Source of the DNA: Bordetella genomosp. 9
GTDB lineage: Bacteria > Pseudomonadota > Gammaproteobacteria > Burkholderiales > Burkholderiaceae_B
Assembly (NCBI RefSeq): GCF_002261425.1
Contig: NZ_NEVJ01000002.1
Coordinates: 744,001 to 808,000, forward strand
Direction: 5' to 3'
Length of the DNA: 64,000 nucleotides
Shown: positions 28,391-37,177 of the stretch, piece after piece
How the letters are laid out: each line of letters opens with the position of its first letter
Numbering within the stretch: the stretch's first letter is position 1
Notes under the pieces: model-generated
Database searches by the model: none
What the model was told of the DNA's origin: nothing
What the model saw: the letters and a program-made list of their open reading frames with translations, nothing else
Program-made: the position numbers and the translations under genes

Positions 28391-29371
28391 CTACTGCTTT
28401 TCCATGTGCGCGGCGACGCGCAGCTTGTCGAAACGCTCGATATCGGCGCGGATCAATTTGTCATAGCTGGCCGGCGTTTCGTGCATCGGTATCGATCCTA
28501 CATCGGCCAGTTTCTTCATGACGTCGGGCGAAGACAGGGCGTCGTTGATCGCCTTGTTCAGCTTGGCGACAACATCGGCCGGTACTCCCGCCGGCGCGAT
28601 CACGCCTACCCAGTCCGCTACCTCGTACCCGGGCAGGCCGGATGTCGTGATGGCCGGGACGTCGGGGAGCAGGGCCATGGGTTTCGCGCTGCCCACGCCC
28701 AGCGCCCGCAGCTGCCCGCTCTTGATCAGCGGAACGTAAGCCGTGACCGAGTCGATCGACGACAACACCTCGCCGGAGAGCAGGTCGCGCAGGGCCTCGC
28801 CCGTGCCCTTGTAAGGGACATACGTCACGTTGGTGTCGGCCAGGGTATTGAACATCAGCCCCGCGAAATGCGCGGACGATCCCGGGCCGCCCGAGGCCAT
28901 GGTCAGGCCCGGATGGCTCTTCACATAAGCGATGAACTGCTTGACGTCATGCACCGGCAGGGCCGGGTTGACCACGAGCACCTTGGGCGTACGGGCGACG
29001 GGGGCGACCGCCTGGAAATCCTTCAGCGTGTCGTACGGCAGCTTCCGGTAGAGGGCCGCGTTGATGGCATGCGACGTCGATGCGAACAGCAGGGTATAGC
29101 CGTCCGCGGGCGCCTTGGCCACGGCCACGGAGGCGACGGTGCCGCCCGCGCCGGCGCGATTCTCGACCACGACGGACTGTCCCAGGCGCGCCGTCAATTG
29201 TTCCGCCGTCAGCCGCGCCATCATGTCGGTGTTGCCGCCGGGGGCGAAGCCCACGACCAGGCGGATGGCATGCGTGGGATATCCCTGCGCCGCCGCGGGG
29301 GAGTGATAGGCGCCTGCGATGCCGACAATCAAACAGGCAAGCAAGGCGCGCGCGCCATGGTTCGCGTTCAT
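28391..29371 (-). CDS. Bug-family (TctC-type) periplasmic solute receptor
   Basis: The 326-residue protein has a signal peptide (MNANHGARALLACLIVGIAG, cleaved after AAAQG at about residue 29). The Bug pattern starts YPTHAIRLVVGFAPGGNTDMMARL, followed by VVENRAGAGGTVA and YVPYKGTGEALRDLLSGE. Such receptors bind carboxylates or amides for tripartite TctAB transporters or for sensing; no tctAB genes are in the window. It is the first gene of a leftward operon with dadA-like and ggt. A divergent LysR gene starts 155 bp away and probably controls it. Confidence 0.93.
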   Translation of the reverse strand: MNANHGARALLACLIVGIAGAYHSPAAAQGYPTHAIRLVVGFAPGGNTDMMARLTAEQLTARLGQSVVVENRAGAGGTVASVAVAKAPADGYTLLFASTSHAINAALYRKLPYDTLKDFQAVAPVARTPKVLVVNPALPVHDVKQFIAYVKSHPGLTMASGGPGSSAHFAGLMFNTLADTNVTYVPYKGTGEALRDLLSGEVLSSIDSVTAYVPLIKSGQLRALGVGSAKPMALLPDVPAITTSGLPGYEVADWVGVIAPAGVPADVVAKLNKAINDALSSPDVMKKLADVGSIPMHETPASYDKLIRADIERFDKLRVAAHMEKQ

Positions 29372-29526
29372 AATTTCCCTTGATCTGTTGTAGCTCGCGT
29401 CCACGTTGTGTCGTGGCGGCCCCTATTCGTGGTGGCGCATTTAGGTTAGCCTCCGGCATACCCCGGGTCCAATCGTTTTTAGTTCTGGTTCCATAAGCGC
29501 ATTGGATACTCGGCGCCTTGGATACC

Positions 29527-30417
29527 ATGCTGAACATCCGACAACTCAGGGCTTTCGCGGCCGTCATGCTGGCCGGTTCGGTGACCGGCGCGGCCACGCG
29601 CCTGCGGATCTCGCAGCCCGCGATCAGCGCGTTGATCGCGGGTCTCGAGCGCGACCTGGGCTTCAACCTGTTCGTGCGCGACCGCAACCGCTTGCAGGCC
29701 ACCACCGAAGCGGCGTTGTTCTACCGTTCGGTATCGGCGGTGCTTGAACGGCTGGACGGATTGGAGCGTCTTGCGACGGACATCCGCCACGCGGACGAAG
29801 GGACGTTGCGTATCGCCGCCTTGCCGATGCTGGCGCTTGAATTCCTGCCCAGGGTGGCGGCGAGTTTTCTCGCGCGTCATCCCAATGTCAGGATGATCCT
29901 GCAAGCGCACAGCTCGCCCACCGTCGCCAGCATGATGGCCACGCACCAGTTCGATCTCGGGTTTTCCGAGTCGGCCTATGACGAGGGATGGATCAATGCC
30001 CAACGCCTGCGGGTTCGCTGTGTGTGCGTGCTGCCCGTCGGCCATCCCCTGGCGTCGCGCGCGGTGCTGACACCGGCCGAACTGGATGACCTGCCCATCG
30101 TGACGGGGCCGGCGGACCATGCGCGCACGCGGCATCTGGCGGAAGTGTTCCGGGCGTGCGGCGCGCGATTGAACCTGCGGGTCGAAACGCCGTTGTTCGC
30201 GTCCATGTGCGCCTTCGTTTCGCAAGGGACGGGTTATGCGGTGGTGGATGCCATCACCGCAGCCGGCGCCCATGGCGCCGGCCTGGTGGCCCGGCCGTTC
30301 GAGCCGCCTTTCTACAACGACTTCGCCGTGCTGTATCCCGCCGGCAAGCCCGTGTCGCGCATTGCCGATGCGTTCATGCTGGAAGTGATGGCGGAGCTGG
30401 CGGGGTTCTCGGGATAG
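29527..30417 (+). CDS. LysR-family transcriptional regulator
   Basis: The start ATG 29527 gives MLNIRQLRAFAAVMLAGSVTGAA, the standard LysR winged-helix start; a TTG nine bases upstream is in frame but unlikely. The 296-residue protein has an N-terminal HTH (RLRISQPAISALIAGLERDL) and a C-terminal periplasmic-binding-like effector domain from about residue 90. It is divergent from the Bug/dadA/ggt operon, the usual arrangement for a regulator of that operon. Its last 106 bp overlap the end of the convergent ABC ATPase gene. Confidence 0.93.
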   Translation: MLNIRQLRAFAAVMLAGSVTGAATRLRISQPAISALIAGLERDLGFNLFVRDRNRLQATTEAALFYRSVSAVLERLDGLERLATDIRHADEGTLRIAALPMLALEFLPRVAASFLARHPNVRMILQAHSSPTVASMMATHQFDLGFSESAYDEGWINAQRLRVRCVCVLPVGHPLASRAVLTPAELDDLPIVTGPADHARTRHLAEVFRACGARLNLRVETPLFASMCAFVSQGTGYAVVDAITAAGAHGAGLVARPFEPPFYNDFAVLYPAGKPVSRIADAFMLEVMAELAGFSG

Positions 30418-31352
30418 AGATGGCAGGCGACGCGCGCTTCATGCCGCGCGAGCAGGGCCGGCCGTTCCTGCGCGCAGCGCGGCATTGCGTGCCTGCAGCG
30501 TGGGTGGAAAGGACAGCCCGACGGCGGGTCGACCGGATCGGGGAAGGACAGGCCCAGGCCCATGTCGGGAATCCCCAGGCCCGGCTCGGGCGTCAGGACG
30601 GACGCCAGCAAGGCCTGGGTGTAGGGATGGCGCGGTTCGCGAAAGACCTGCGCCGCCGGACCCGATTCGACGATCCTGCCCAGATACATGACCGCGACTT
30701 CGGTGGCGATGTGTTCGACGACGGCCAGGTTGTGGCTGATGAAAATGTAGGTCAGGTTGAACTCGTCACGCAGATCCATGAGCAGATTCATGATCTGGGC
30801 CTGCACCGATACGTCCAGCGCCGAGGTGGGTTCGTCGCATATGACGACTTCCGGATGCATGACCAGGGCGCGGGCGATCGCCACGCGCTGGCGCTGCCCC
30901 CCGGACAGCTGGCCAGGGGTGTTGCCGGCCAGCCGCGCGGGCAGTCCGACGCGTTCGAGCATATCCATCGCCGTGCGTTGGCGGGGATTGGCGATGCCAT
31001 GCACTTCCAGCGGCAGGGATACGATGGACGCGATGGAGCGGCGCGGATTCAAGGAAGAATAGGGATCCTGGAACACCGGCTGCACGCGCCGCGCCAGCTG
31101 CCGCCGGGGTATCTCGCGGATGTCGCTGCCGTCCAGGCGGATCACGCCGCTGCTGGGCGCCGTCAGGCCGAGCAGCATCCGCGCCAGCGTGGATTTGCCG
31201 CAACCCGATTCGCCGACGATGCCGAGCACGCCGCCGCGAGGCACCGCGAGGTCGACGCCGTTGACGGCGTGCAGCGTGCGTTTGGGCTTGAACATGCCGG
31301 CCCGCACGGAAAAGCTGCGGGCCAGGGCCTCGGCCTGGATGAGTGGCGTCAT
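30312..31352 (-). CDS. Peptide ABC transporter ATPase (DppF/OppF type)
   Basis: The 346-residue ATPase has Walker [11 protein letters not shown], signature [15 protein letters not shown], Walker [12 protein letters not shown] and the C-terminal oligopeptide domain with its cysteine motif ([14 protein letters not shown]). The last 30 residues or so are not conserved and overlap the LysR gene antisense. The start overlaps the stop of the upstream DppD gene by 4 bp (ATGA). It energises the five-component peptide/opine importer encoded at 30312-35777. Confidence 0.94.
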   Translation of the reverse strand: MTPLIQAEALARSFSVRAGMFKPKRTLHAVNGVDLAVPRGGVLGIVGESGCGKSTLARMLLGLTAPSSGVIRLDGSDIREIPRRQLARRVQPVFQDPYSSLNPRRSIASIVSLPLEVHGIANPRQRTAMDMLERVGLPARLAGNTPGQLSGGQRQRVAIARALVMHPEVVICDEPTSALDVSVQAQIMNLLMDLRDEFNLTYIFISHNLAVVEHIATEVAVMYLGRIVESGPAAQVFREPRHPYTQALLASVLTPEPGLGIPDMGLGLSFPDPVDPPSGCPFHPRCRHAMPRCAQERPALLARHEARVACHLYPENPASSAITSSMNASAMRDTGLPAGYSTAKSL

Positions 31353-32344
31353 GGCGCGACCAGGGTGGTTTCAGCCTGAAGGATGCAGCGCCAGGCGTGT
31401 TGATCGAAACGGTGGACGGGCACGTGGTGGGCGCAGGCCGCTTCCGCGTAGGGACAGCGGTCGCGGAACGTGCAGCCCTTCAGGTCGCCGGTCAGCGCGG
31501 GCACCACGCCCGGGATCGTGCCCAGGTGCTCGCCGGGCGCGCTGCGGCCGGGCACGGGAATACAGGACAGCAGGCCCTGGGTATAGGGATGGCGGGGCTG
31601 CTCGAATAGCGTGGCCACGGGTCCTTCTTCCACGATCTGCCCGGCGTACATGACGGCGACCCTGTTGGCGATTCGCGCCACCACGCCCAGATCATGCGTG
31701 ATCAGGACCAGGGCGATGCCGAGTTCGGCCTGCAGATCGGCCAGCAGCCGGAGGATCTGTGCCTGGATCGTGACGTCCAGCGCGGTGCTGGGCTCATCGG
31801 CAATCAGCAGTTCCGGCCCGCACATCAGCGCCATCGCGATCATGACACGCTGGCGCAGGCCGCCGGAAAGCTGGTGCGGGTACTGGCCCAGGCGATCGCC
31901 CGCGGCGGCGATGCCCACCCGTTCCAGCAGTTCGACCGCGCGGTCGCGCGCCTGCGCCGCGCTGGCGCCGCGATGTTGCCGGTAGTGCTCGGTCAACTGG
32001 TCGCCGATCGTGTAGGCGGGGTTCAACGCCGTCATCGGCTCCTGGAAGATCATGGCCATTCTGTTGCCGCGCAACGCGTTCAGGCGCCGGTTCGACAGCG
32101 TGGCGATGTCTTCCCCGAGGACCGCCAGGCGGCGGGCGCGGCGGCGCGCGGCCTTGGGCAGCAGTCCCATGATGGCCAGCGACGTCATGGATTTGCCGCA
32201 GCCCGATTCGCCCACCAGGCACAGGGTGTCGCCCCGGGCGACCTGGAAGGAAACATCCCGCACGGCATGCAGGGGCCCGCGTTGGGTATCGATGTCGACG
32301 TGCAGGCCCTGCACATCCAGCACGATATCGGCCTGGTTCGCCAT
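31349..32344 (-). CDS. Peptide ABC transporter ATPase (DppD/OppD type)
   Basis: The 331-residue ATPase has Walker [17 protein letters not shown], signature LSGGLRQRVMIAMAL and Walker B LLIADEPSTALD, and ends with the CTFRDRCPYAEAAC domain typical of OppD. It forms the nucleotide-binding heterodimer with the DppF-like protein. One base separates it from the DppC gene, and it overlaps dppF by 4 bp. Confidence 0.94.
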   Translation of the reverse strand: MANQADIVLDVQGLHVDIDTQRGPLHAVRDVSFQVARGDTLCLVGESGCGKSMTSLAIMGLLPKAARRRARRLAVLGEDIATLSNRRLNALRGNRMAMIFQEPMTALNPAYTIGDQLTEHYRQHRGASAAQARDRAVELLERVGIAAAGDRLGQYPHQLSGGLRQRVMIAMALMCGPELLIADEPSTALDVTIQAQILRLLADLQAELGIALVLITHDLGVVARIANRVAVMYAGQIVEEGPVATLFEQPRHPYTQGLLSCIPVPGRSAPGEHLGTIPGVVPALTGDLKGCTFRDRCPYAEAACAHHVPVHRFDQHAWRCILQAETTLVAP

Positions 32345-32345
32345 G

Positions 32346-33254
32346 TCAGTCCCTTTCGCCGGGCGCCAGCAACTGGTGCAGGCCGTCGCCGGCCAGGTTG
32401 ATGGCGAAGATCAGCAGGGCCAGCGCGATGCCGGGGATGGCGATCAGCCAGAAGGAAAAAAACATATAGGCCTTGGCTTCCGAAATCATCAATCCCCATG
32501 ACGGCGTCGGCGGCTGTACGCCCAGGCCGAGAAACGAGAGCGCGGCTTCCAGCAGGATGGCGCTGGCGGCCTCCAGCGTGGCGATGACGATCAGGTGCGG
32601 CATGATGTTGGGCAGGACTTCGCCGCTCACGATGCGCCAGGTCGAGGCGCCTGCCGCCCGCGCCGCCGCGACGTATTCCAGCGACCGGACCTGCTGCGTC
32701 GCGCTGCGCATGACCACGGCGTAGCGGTCCCATTTCAGCAGGCCCAGCACCAGGATGACGACCCACAGCGATCCGCCCAGGATGGCGACCGTGGCCAGCG
32801 CGACCAGGATGACCGGCATCGATAGCCGCGTGGAAATCAGGAAGGACACCGCCATGTCCACCTTGCCGCCGAAATAGCCCGCCGCCATGCCGATGGTCGT
32901 GCCGATCACGCCCGATATGCCCGCCACGCAGACACCGATCAGCAGCGAGATGCGGGCGCCGAAGAACAGCCGCGACAGGTAGTCGCGGCCCAGCGGGTCC
33001 GTGCCGAAGGGATGCGCCCACGAACCCTTGGCGTACCAGGCAGGGGGGATGTTGCGGGCCGCCAGGTTCTGCGCGTAGGGATCGTGCGGTGAAATCCACG
33101 GCGCCAGCAGGGCGATCAGGATGATGACCAGCAGGAGGCCTCCGCCGGTCAGCAAGGCCGTGTTGCCACGCAGGCGATATCGGCGCGCCGGCGCTGCCGC
33201 GCCGTCGGAGGCGGACACCGCCGGCGCGCCGATGGGAAGGGTGGGCGCGGCCAT
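32346..33254 (-). CDS. Peptide ABC transporter permease (DppC type)
   Basis: The 302-residue inner-membrane permease starts at ATG 33254 (MAAPTLPIGAPAVSASDG). It has a cytoplasmic N-terminus, a first helix at about 32-54, the FGTDPLGRDYLSRLFFGARISLLIG block before the core, and the EAA loop YVAAARAAGASTWRIVSGEVLPN. It pairs with the DppB-like protein. The start lies 2 bp after the dppB stop. Confidence 0.93.
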   Translation of the reverse strand: MAAPTLPIGAPAVSASDGAAAPARRYRLRGNTALLTGGGLLLVIILIALLAPWISPHDPYAQNLAARNIPPAWYAKGSWAHPFGTDPLGRDYLSRLFFGARISLLIGVCVAGISGVIGTTIGMAAGYFGGKVDMAVSFLISTRLSMPVILVALATVAILGGSLWVVILVLGLLKWDRYAVVMRSATQQVRSLEYVAAARAAGASTWRIVSGEVLPNIMPHLIVIATLEAASAILLEAALSFLGLGVQPPTPSWGLMISEAKAYMFFSFWLIAIPGIALALLIFAINLAGDGLHQLLAPGERD

Positions 33255-33256
33255 GG

Positions 33257-34174
33257 TCAGGACACCCGGATGCGGGGATCCAGCCACGCGTTGGCGACAT
33301 CGGCCGCCAGCGTCAGCAGGACATAGATGACCGACAACAGCAGCACGATCAACTGCATGACGGGAAAGTCCTTGAAGGTGATGCTCTGGTAGGCGAGATA
33401 GCCCAGGCCGTCGAGCGCGAAGATGGTTTCGATCACGACCGATCCTCCCAGCAGATAGCCCAGCTGGACCGCGGCGAGCGCCACCACCGGGACGATGGCA
33501 TTGCGCAGGGCGTGCTTGAAGATGACTTTGCCGGCCGGCAGGCCCTTGGCCCTGGCGGTGCGGATATAGTCCGCGTCCAGGACTTCGATCATGCCCGCGC
33601 GGATCAGGCGCATGAACGCCGGCGCGACGTAATAGCCCAGGGCGATGGAAGGCATGACGAAGTGCTTCCACGTGCCGCTGCCCGACACCGGCAGGATGCG
33701 CAGTGTCAGCGAGAACAGCATGATCAGCAGCAGCGCGAAGAAGAAATTCGGCAGTGCCTGGCCCATCACGGCCAGGGCCAGGCAGAGGCGGTCCACCAGG
33801 CTGTGCCGGTACAGCGCGGCCAGCACGCCGAAGGGCACCGAGATCAACAGGGCGACGCCCAATGAATACAGTCCCAGCAGCAGGGTGGTCTTGAGCTTCG
33901 ACAGGATCAGCGGCCCCGCGTCGGTCTTGAAGTAGACCGATGTGCCGAAGTGGCCGCGCACCACGTCCCACAACCAGCTGGCGTACTGCACGACGATAGG
34001 ACGGTCCAGGCCGTAGGCCTTGCGGATCATGTCGATGTCGGCCTGCCGCGCGCCTTCGCCGGCCAGCGCGACGGCGGGGTCGCCGGACAGATGCAGCAGC
34101 ATGAAAGCCAGGATGGAAACCGTCAGCGCCACCAGCATGGCCAGTCCCAGCCGACGCATCACGAAGCCGAGCAT
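33257..34174 (-). CDS. Peptide ABC transporter permease (DppB type)
   Basis: The 305-residue permease has an N-terminal helix (MLGFVMRRLGLAMLVALTVS), the GDPA segment, about six helices, and the EAA loop DADYIRTARAKGLPAGKVIFKHALRNA. It forms the channel with the DppC-like protein. It lies 31 bp downstream of the binding-protein gene. Confidence 0.93.
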   Translation of the reverse strand: MLGFVMRRLGLAMLVALTVSILAFMLLHLSGDPAVALAGEGARQADIDMIRKAYGLDRPIVVQYASWLWDVVRGHFGTSVYFKTDAGPLILSKLKTTLLLGLYSLGVALLISVPFGVLAALYRHSLVDRLCLALAVMGQALPNFFFALLLIMLFSLTLRILPVSGSGTWKHFVMPSIALGYYVAPAFMRLIRAGMIEVLDADYIRTARAKGLPAGKVIFKHALRNAIVPVVALAAVQLGYLLGGSVVIETIFALDGLGYLAYQSITFKDFPVMQLIVLLLSVIYVLLTLAADVANAWLDPRIRVS

Positions 34175-34205
34175 ATCGTTTCCCCAGTCTGTTCGCCGCC
34201 CGCGC

Positions 34206-35777
34206 CTATTTCCAGCTCATTTCCCAGAATCGCACCAGTTCGTCGGGGTAAGGCTTGAAGTTCACCTCCTGGCTGGCGACGTAGTACACGGGCAGCGACC
34301 ACAGCGGTACCGCATAGGCCTGGCTGGAGATCCGCGCCAGGGCTTCCTGGTAGGTCGCGTCGCGCTTGGCCGGGTCGATGGTGCGGTCGGCGTCGTCGAG
34401 CAATTGCTTGACCCGCTCGTCGCGATTGATGTCGTCGGAGCCGAAAGCGAAATACACCGGCGTCGACGCCGAGGTGTCGTTCACCAGGTTCGAGCCCCAG
34501 GTCTGGTGCGTCAGCGACGCCTTGCCGGCGCGGATCATGTCGCGCATCGCCGCGTACTGCAGGAAGTTCAGCTTGGCGCGGATGCCCACCGCACGCAGGT
34601 AGTTGATGATCGCCTCGGTCTGATTGCGTTCGCGGTAGGCCACGATGTCGATATCGAAGCCGTTGGGATAGCCGGCTTCGGCGAGCAGCTTTTTGGCCTG
34701 GGCGGGATCGTATTGGTAGATGGTCGCGCCCTTGTCGGTGCAGCCCACCTGGGACGGCGTGCAGATGGTGTTCAGGATCTTCGCGTCGCCGCCGACGATG
34801 TTCTTGATGATGGCCTCGCGGTCGATCGACATGGCGATGGCCTTGCGCACCCGTTCGTCCTTCAGTTGCGGCGCCGGCGTATTGGGCAGCGTGTTCATCT
34901 GCATGAAGACGATGCGCATGGTATTGCCGCTGACGGCCTGCAGGTTGGGCATGCTGGCCAGCTGCTCGGCCTGGTCCTTGGGCACGCTCATGATGAAGTC
35001 TTCCTGCCCCGAGATCACTTCCGCCATCTGGGTCTGGCGATCGGGGATGAAACGGATGACCACTTTGCCGATCTTGGGCTGCGGCTTGGGCGAATCCTTG
35101 AAATAGTCGGCGTTGCGCTCCAGCGTGATGGATTTGCCTGGCTGGTAGTCGGTCACCTTGTACGGCCCGGACCCGACCGGTTTGGCATTCATCCCGGCGG
35201 GGCCGACCTGCTTGTAATAGACCGCGGGATGAATGGCGACCGTGGTCGCCAGGTATTCCTTGGCGGCGGGGAAGGGCTCCTTGGTATGGATGCGGACCGT
35301 GTACTGGTCGATTTTCTCGACGCGGTCTATCCACTGCACGTTCTGCTGCGTCGTGGCCTTGTTGCGCGGGTCCGCGACGAAGTTGAGCGTGTAGACGACG
35401 GAGTCCGCGTCGAAGGACTCGCCGTTGTGGAACTTGACGCCCTTGCGGAGCTTGAATTCCAGCGTCTTGTCGTCGATCTGCTTCCAGCTTTCGGCCAACT
35501 GGCCCTTGTATTCATTGGTCAGCGGGTCACGGTACAGCAGCGTGTCCCACACGTTGGCGGCGATGATCACGCCTATGCGGACATTGTTGAAATACGGGTC
35601 GACGCTTTCCGGCGCCTGGTCGTAGGCCATGCGCAGCGTATCGTCCTTCTTGTCCGCCCAGGCCGGCGCGGCCGCGCACAACGCAATGGCCGCGGCGATC
35701 GCCGCGATGGGCCGCATCGCCATCGCAATGGCAGACGTGGAGGGCGGGACAAGGGGAACAGCGCGACGATCAACCAT
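34206..35777 (-). CDS. Peptide/opine ABC transporter substrate-binding protein (SBP_bac_5)
   Basis: The 523-residue periplasmic protein starts at ATG 35777, preceded by AGGAG at 6 nt. Its signal peptide is about residues 21-41 (MRPIAAIAAAIALCAAAPAWA). It carries the SBP_bac_5 landmarks: LRMAYDQAPESVDPYFNN, WKQIDDKTLEFKLRKGVKFHNGESFDADSVVYTLN-type segments, and IKNIVGGDAK. It determines the specificity of the transporter, possibly small peptides, D-residue peptides, opines or glutathione-like compounds. It is the first gene of the five-gene leftward operon. Confidence 0.93.
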   Translation of the reverse strand: MVDRRAVPLVPPSTSAIAMAMRPIAAIAAAIALCAAAPAWADKKDDTLRMAYDQAPESVDPYFNNVRIGVIIAANVWDTLLYRDPLTNEYKGQLAESWKQIDDKTLEFKLRKGVKFHNGESFDADSVVYTLNFVADPRNKATTQQNVQWIDRVEKIDQYTVRIHTKEPFPAAKEYLATTVAIHPAVYYKQVGPAGMNAKPVGSGPYKVTDYQPGKSITLERNADYFKDSPKPQPKIGKVVIRFIPDRQTQMAEVISGQEDFIMSVPKDQAEQLASMPNLQAVSGNTMRIVFMQMNTLPNTPAPQLKDERVRKAIAMSIDREAIIKNIVGGDAKILNTICTPSQVGCTDKGATIYQYDPAQAKKLLAEAGYPNGFDIDIVAYRERNQTEAIINYLRAVGIRAKLNFLQYAAMRDMIRAGKASLTHQTWGSNLVNDTSASTPVYFAFGSDDINRDERVKQLLDDADRTIDPAKRDATYQEALARISSQAYAVPLWSLPVYYVASQEVNFKPYPDELVRFWEMSWK

Positions 35778-36093
35778 GTGGGCTCCTGTGTGGGCTGGAA
35801 CGGGTACGACGTGGTGCTGCGGGTGCTGCGGTGCTGCGCAAAGGACGGCGCTGCCGTCCCGGCGATCGAGGCGGCATCGACGGCCTCATCGGATGCCCGT
35901 ATGGGGAATGCCCTAAATCACCGGCATGGCACGATGGGATAGAGTGATGCGGCCGTGGCGGCGATCCGCCATGGCGTGGTCGGGCGATTGCATGTCGGCT
36001 GTCTTTGTATAACAGAGCTTACGTTCGCCCCATCCATGTTTTCCCTGTACACGCAAGCCCGACTTGCTCCGCCAACTGCTTCCGGACATTTTC
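35778..36093. other. Divergent intergenic region (SBP gene / serine hydrolase)
   Basis: This 316 bp region contains the promoters for the leftward peptide transporter operon and the rightward serine hydrolase gene. TATAAC at 36008-36013 is a possible -10 for the hydrolase, but its -35 is weak. A shared control of both units is plausible. I see no RNA gene. Confidence 0.4.
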
Positions 36094-37146
36094 ATGAACA
36101 AGGCGCTCATGCAACAAGCCATCCAGTTCGCCGACGAACACGAATCCGCGTGGGATCGTTCGGTGGATGGTGTTTGGGGCGTGCACCAGAAGGACCCTCC
36201 GCCCTGGAACCGGCTGCTTGGACCCGTGCATGATCGTGGCCCGGTGTCGGGCACGGTGGTCCTCGACGGTGAGACCGTGGCGTCGTGGGGAGAGCCGCTG
36301 CGCGCCGACCTTACCTTCAGCGTGGCGAAGATGTACCTGGCCTTGCTCGCCGGTGTCGCGCACGATCGCGGCCTCCTTCCCGACGTGGACGAGACCGTGC
36401 GGACGCGCGTGCCGGGCATCGGCTTCGACGAAGGGCAGAATGCCGATATCACCTGGCGCCAGCTGTTGCAGCAGACCAGTGAATGGGAAGGCGAACGTTT
36501 CGGCCTGCCGGACCAGGTCGATCGCTATCGCGCGGTGACGTTCGGCGATCCGCCGGATGGCAACAAAGGCGATCCGCGCCCGCTGCGCAAGCCCGGCACT
36601 TACTGGGAATACAACGACGTGCGGATCAACCAGCTGTCGTTCGCGCTGCTGCATCTGTTCAGGCGGCCATTGCCGGAGATCTTCCGCGAGTCCATTACGC
36701 GGCCGGTGGGCGCCAGCGAGAACTGGCAGTGGGTGGGTTATGACAATGCCTGGGTCGAGATCGACGGCAGGCGCATGCAGTCGGTGCCCGGCGGTTCGCA
36801 CTGGGGGGGCGGCATGTCCATCAGCAGCGTGGACCAGGCGCTGATCGGCCAGATGCTGCTGAACGACGGCAAGGCGCACGGCCGGCAGGTGCTGTCGTCG
36901 GAGTGGATAAGGGCCATGCGGGAGCCCTGCGCGATCGCGCCTTATTATGGTTTCCTGATCTGGCTGAACCACGAACGGCGCGTATTCCCCAGCGTACCGG
37001 CGTCCAGCTTCTTCGGTGTCGGCGCGGGCAGCTCGTTCACCTGGGTCGAGCCGGAGCGCCGCATGGTGACCGTGGTGCGCTGGCTGGATTCGGCTTACGC
37101 CGATGCGTTTTTCGGCAAAGTGCTGCAGGCGGTGGACGCGGCCTGA
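36094..37146 (+). CDS. Beta-lactamase-family serine hydrolase
   Basis: I chose ATG 36094 (MNKALMQQAIQFADEH); an in-frame TTG lies 30 bp upstream. The 350-residue protein has the class C/penicillin-binding fold signature S76-V-A-K79 (FSVAKMYLALLAG) and the tyrosine motif around Y173 (WEYNDVRIN). No signal peptide is visible, so it is probably cytoplasmic, like EstB-type esterases, D-aminopeptidases or amidases. It is divergent from the peptide transporter operon and may process the imported compound. The exact substrate is unknown. Confidence 0.85.
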   Translation: MNKALMQQAIQFADEHESAWDRSVDGVWGVHQKDPPPWNRLLGPVHDRGPVSGTVVLDGETVASWGEPLRADLTFSVAKMYLALLAGVAHDRGLLPDVDETVRTRVPGIGFDEGQNADITWRQLLQQTSEWEGERFGLPDQVDRYRAVTFGDPPDGNKGDPRPLRKPGTYWEYNDVRINQLSFALLHLFRRPLPEIFRESITRPVGASENWQWVGYDNAWVEIDGRRMQSVPGGSHWGGGMSISSVDQALIGQMLLNDGKAHGRQVLSSEWIRAMREPCAIAPYYGFLIWLNHERRVFPSVPASSFFGVGAGSSFTWVEPERRMVTVVRWLDSAYADAFFGKVLQAVDAA

Positions 37147-37177
37147 CACGCGCCCCGGCCTCGCGTGCCGCGCGACG

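Noticed and set aside
27209..29383. 724-codon open frame on the plus strand opposite dadA-like and Bug genes
   Set aside because: It is antisense to two well-supported genes, shows shadow amino-acid composition, and spans an intergenic region.
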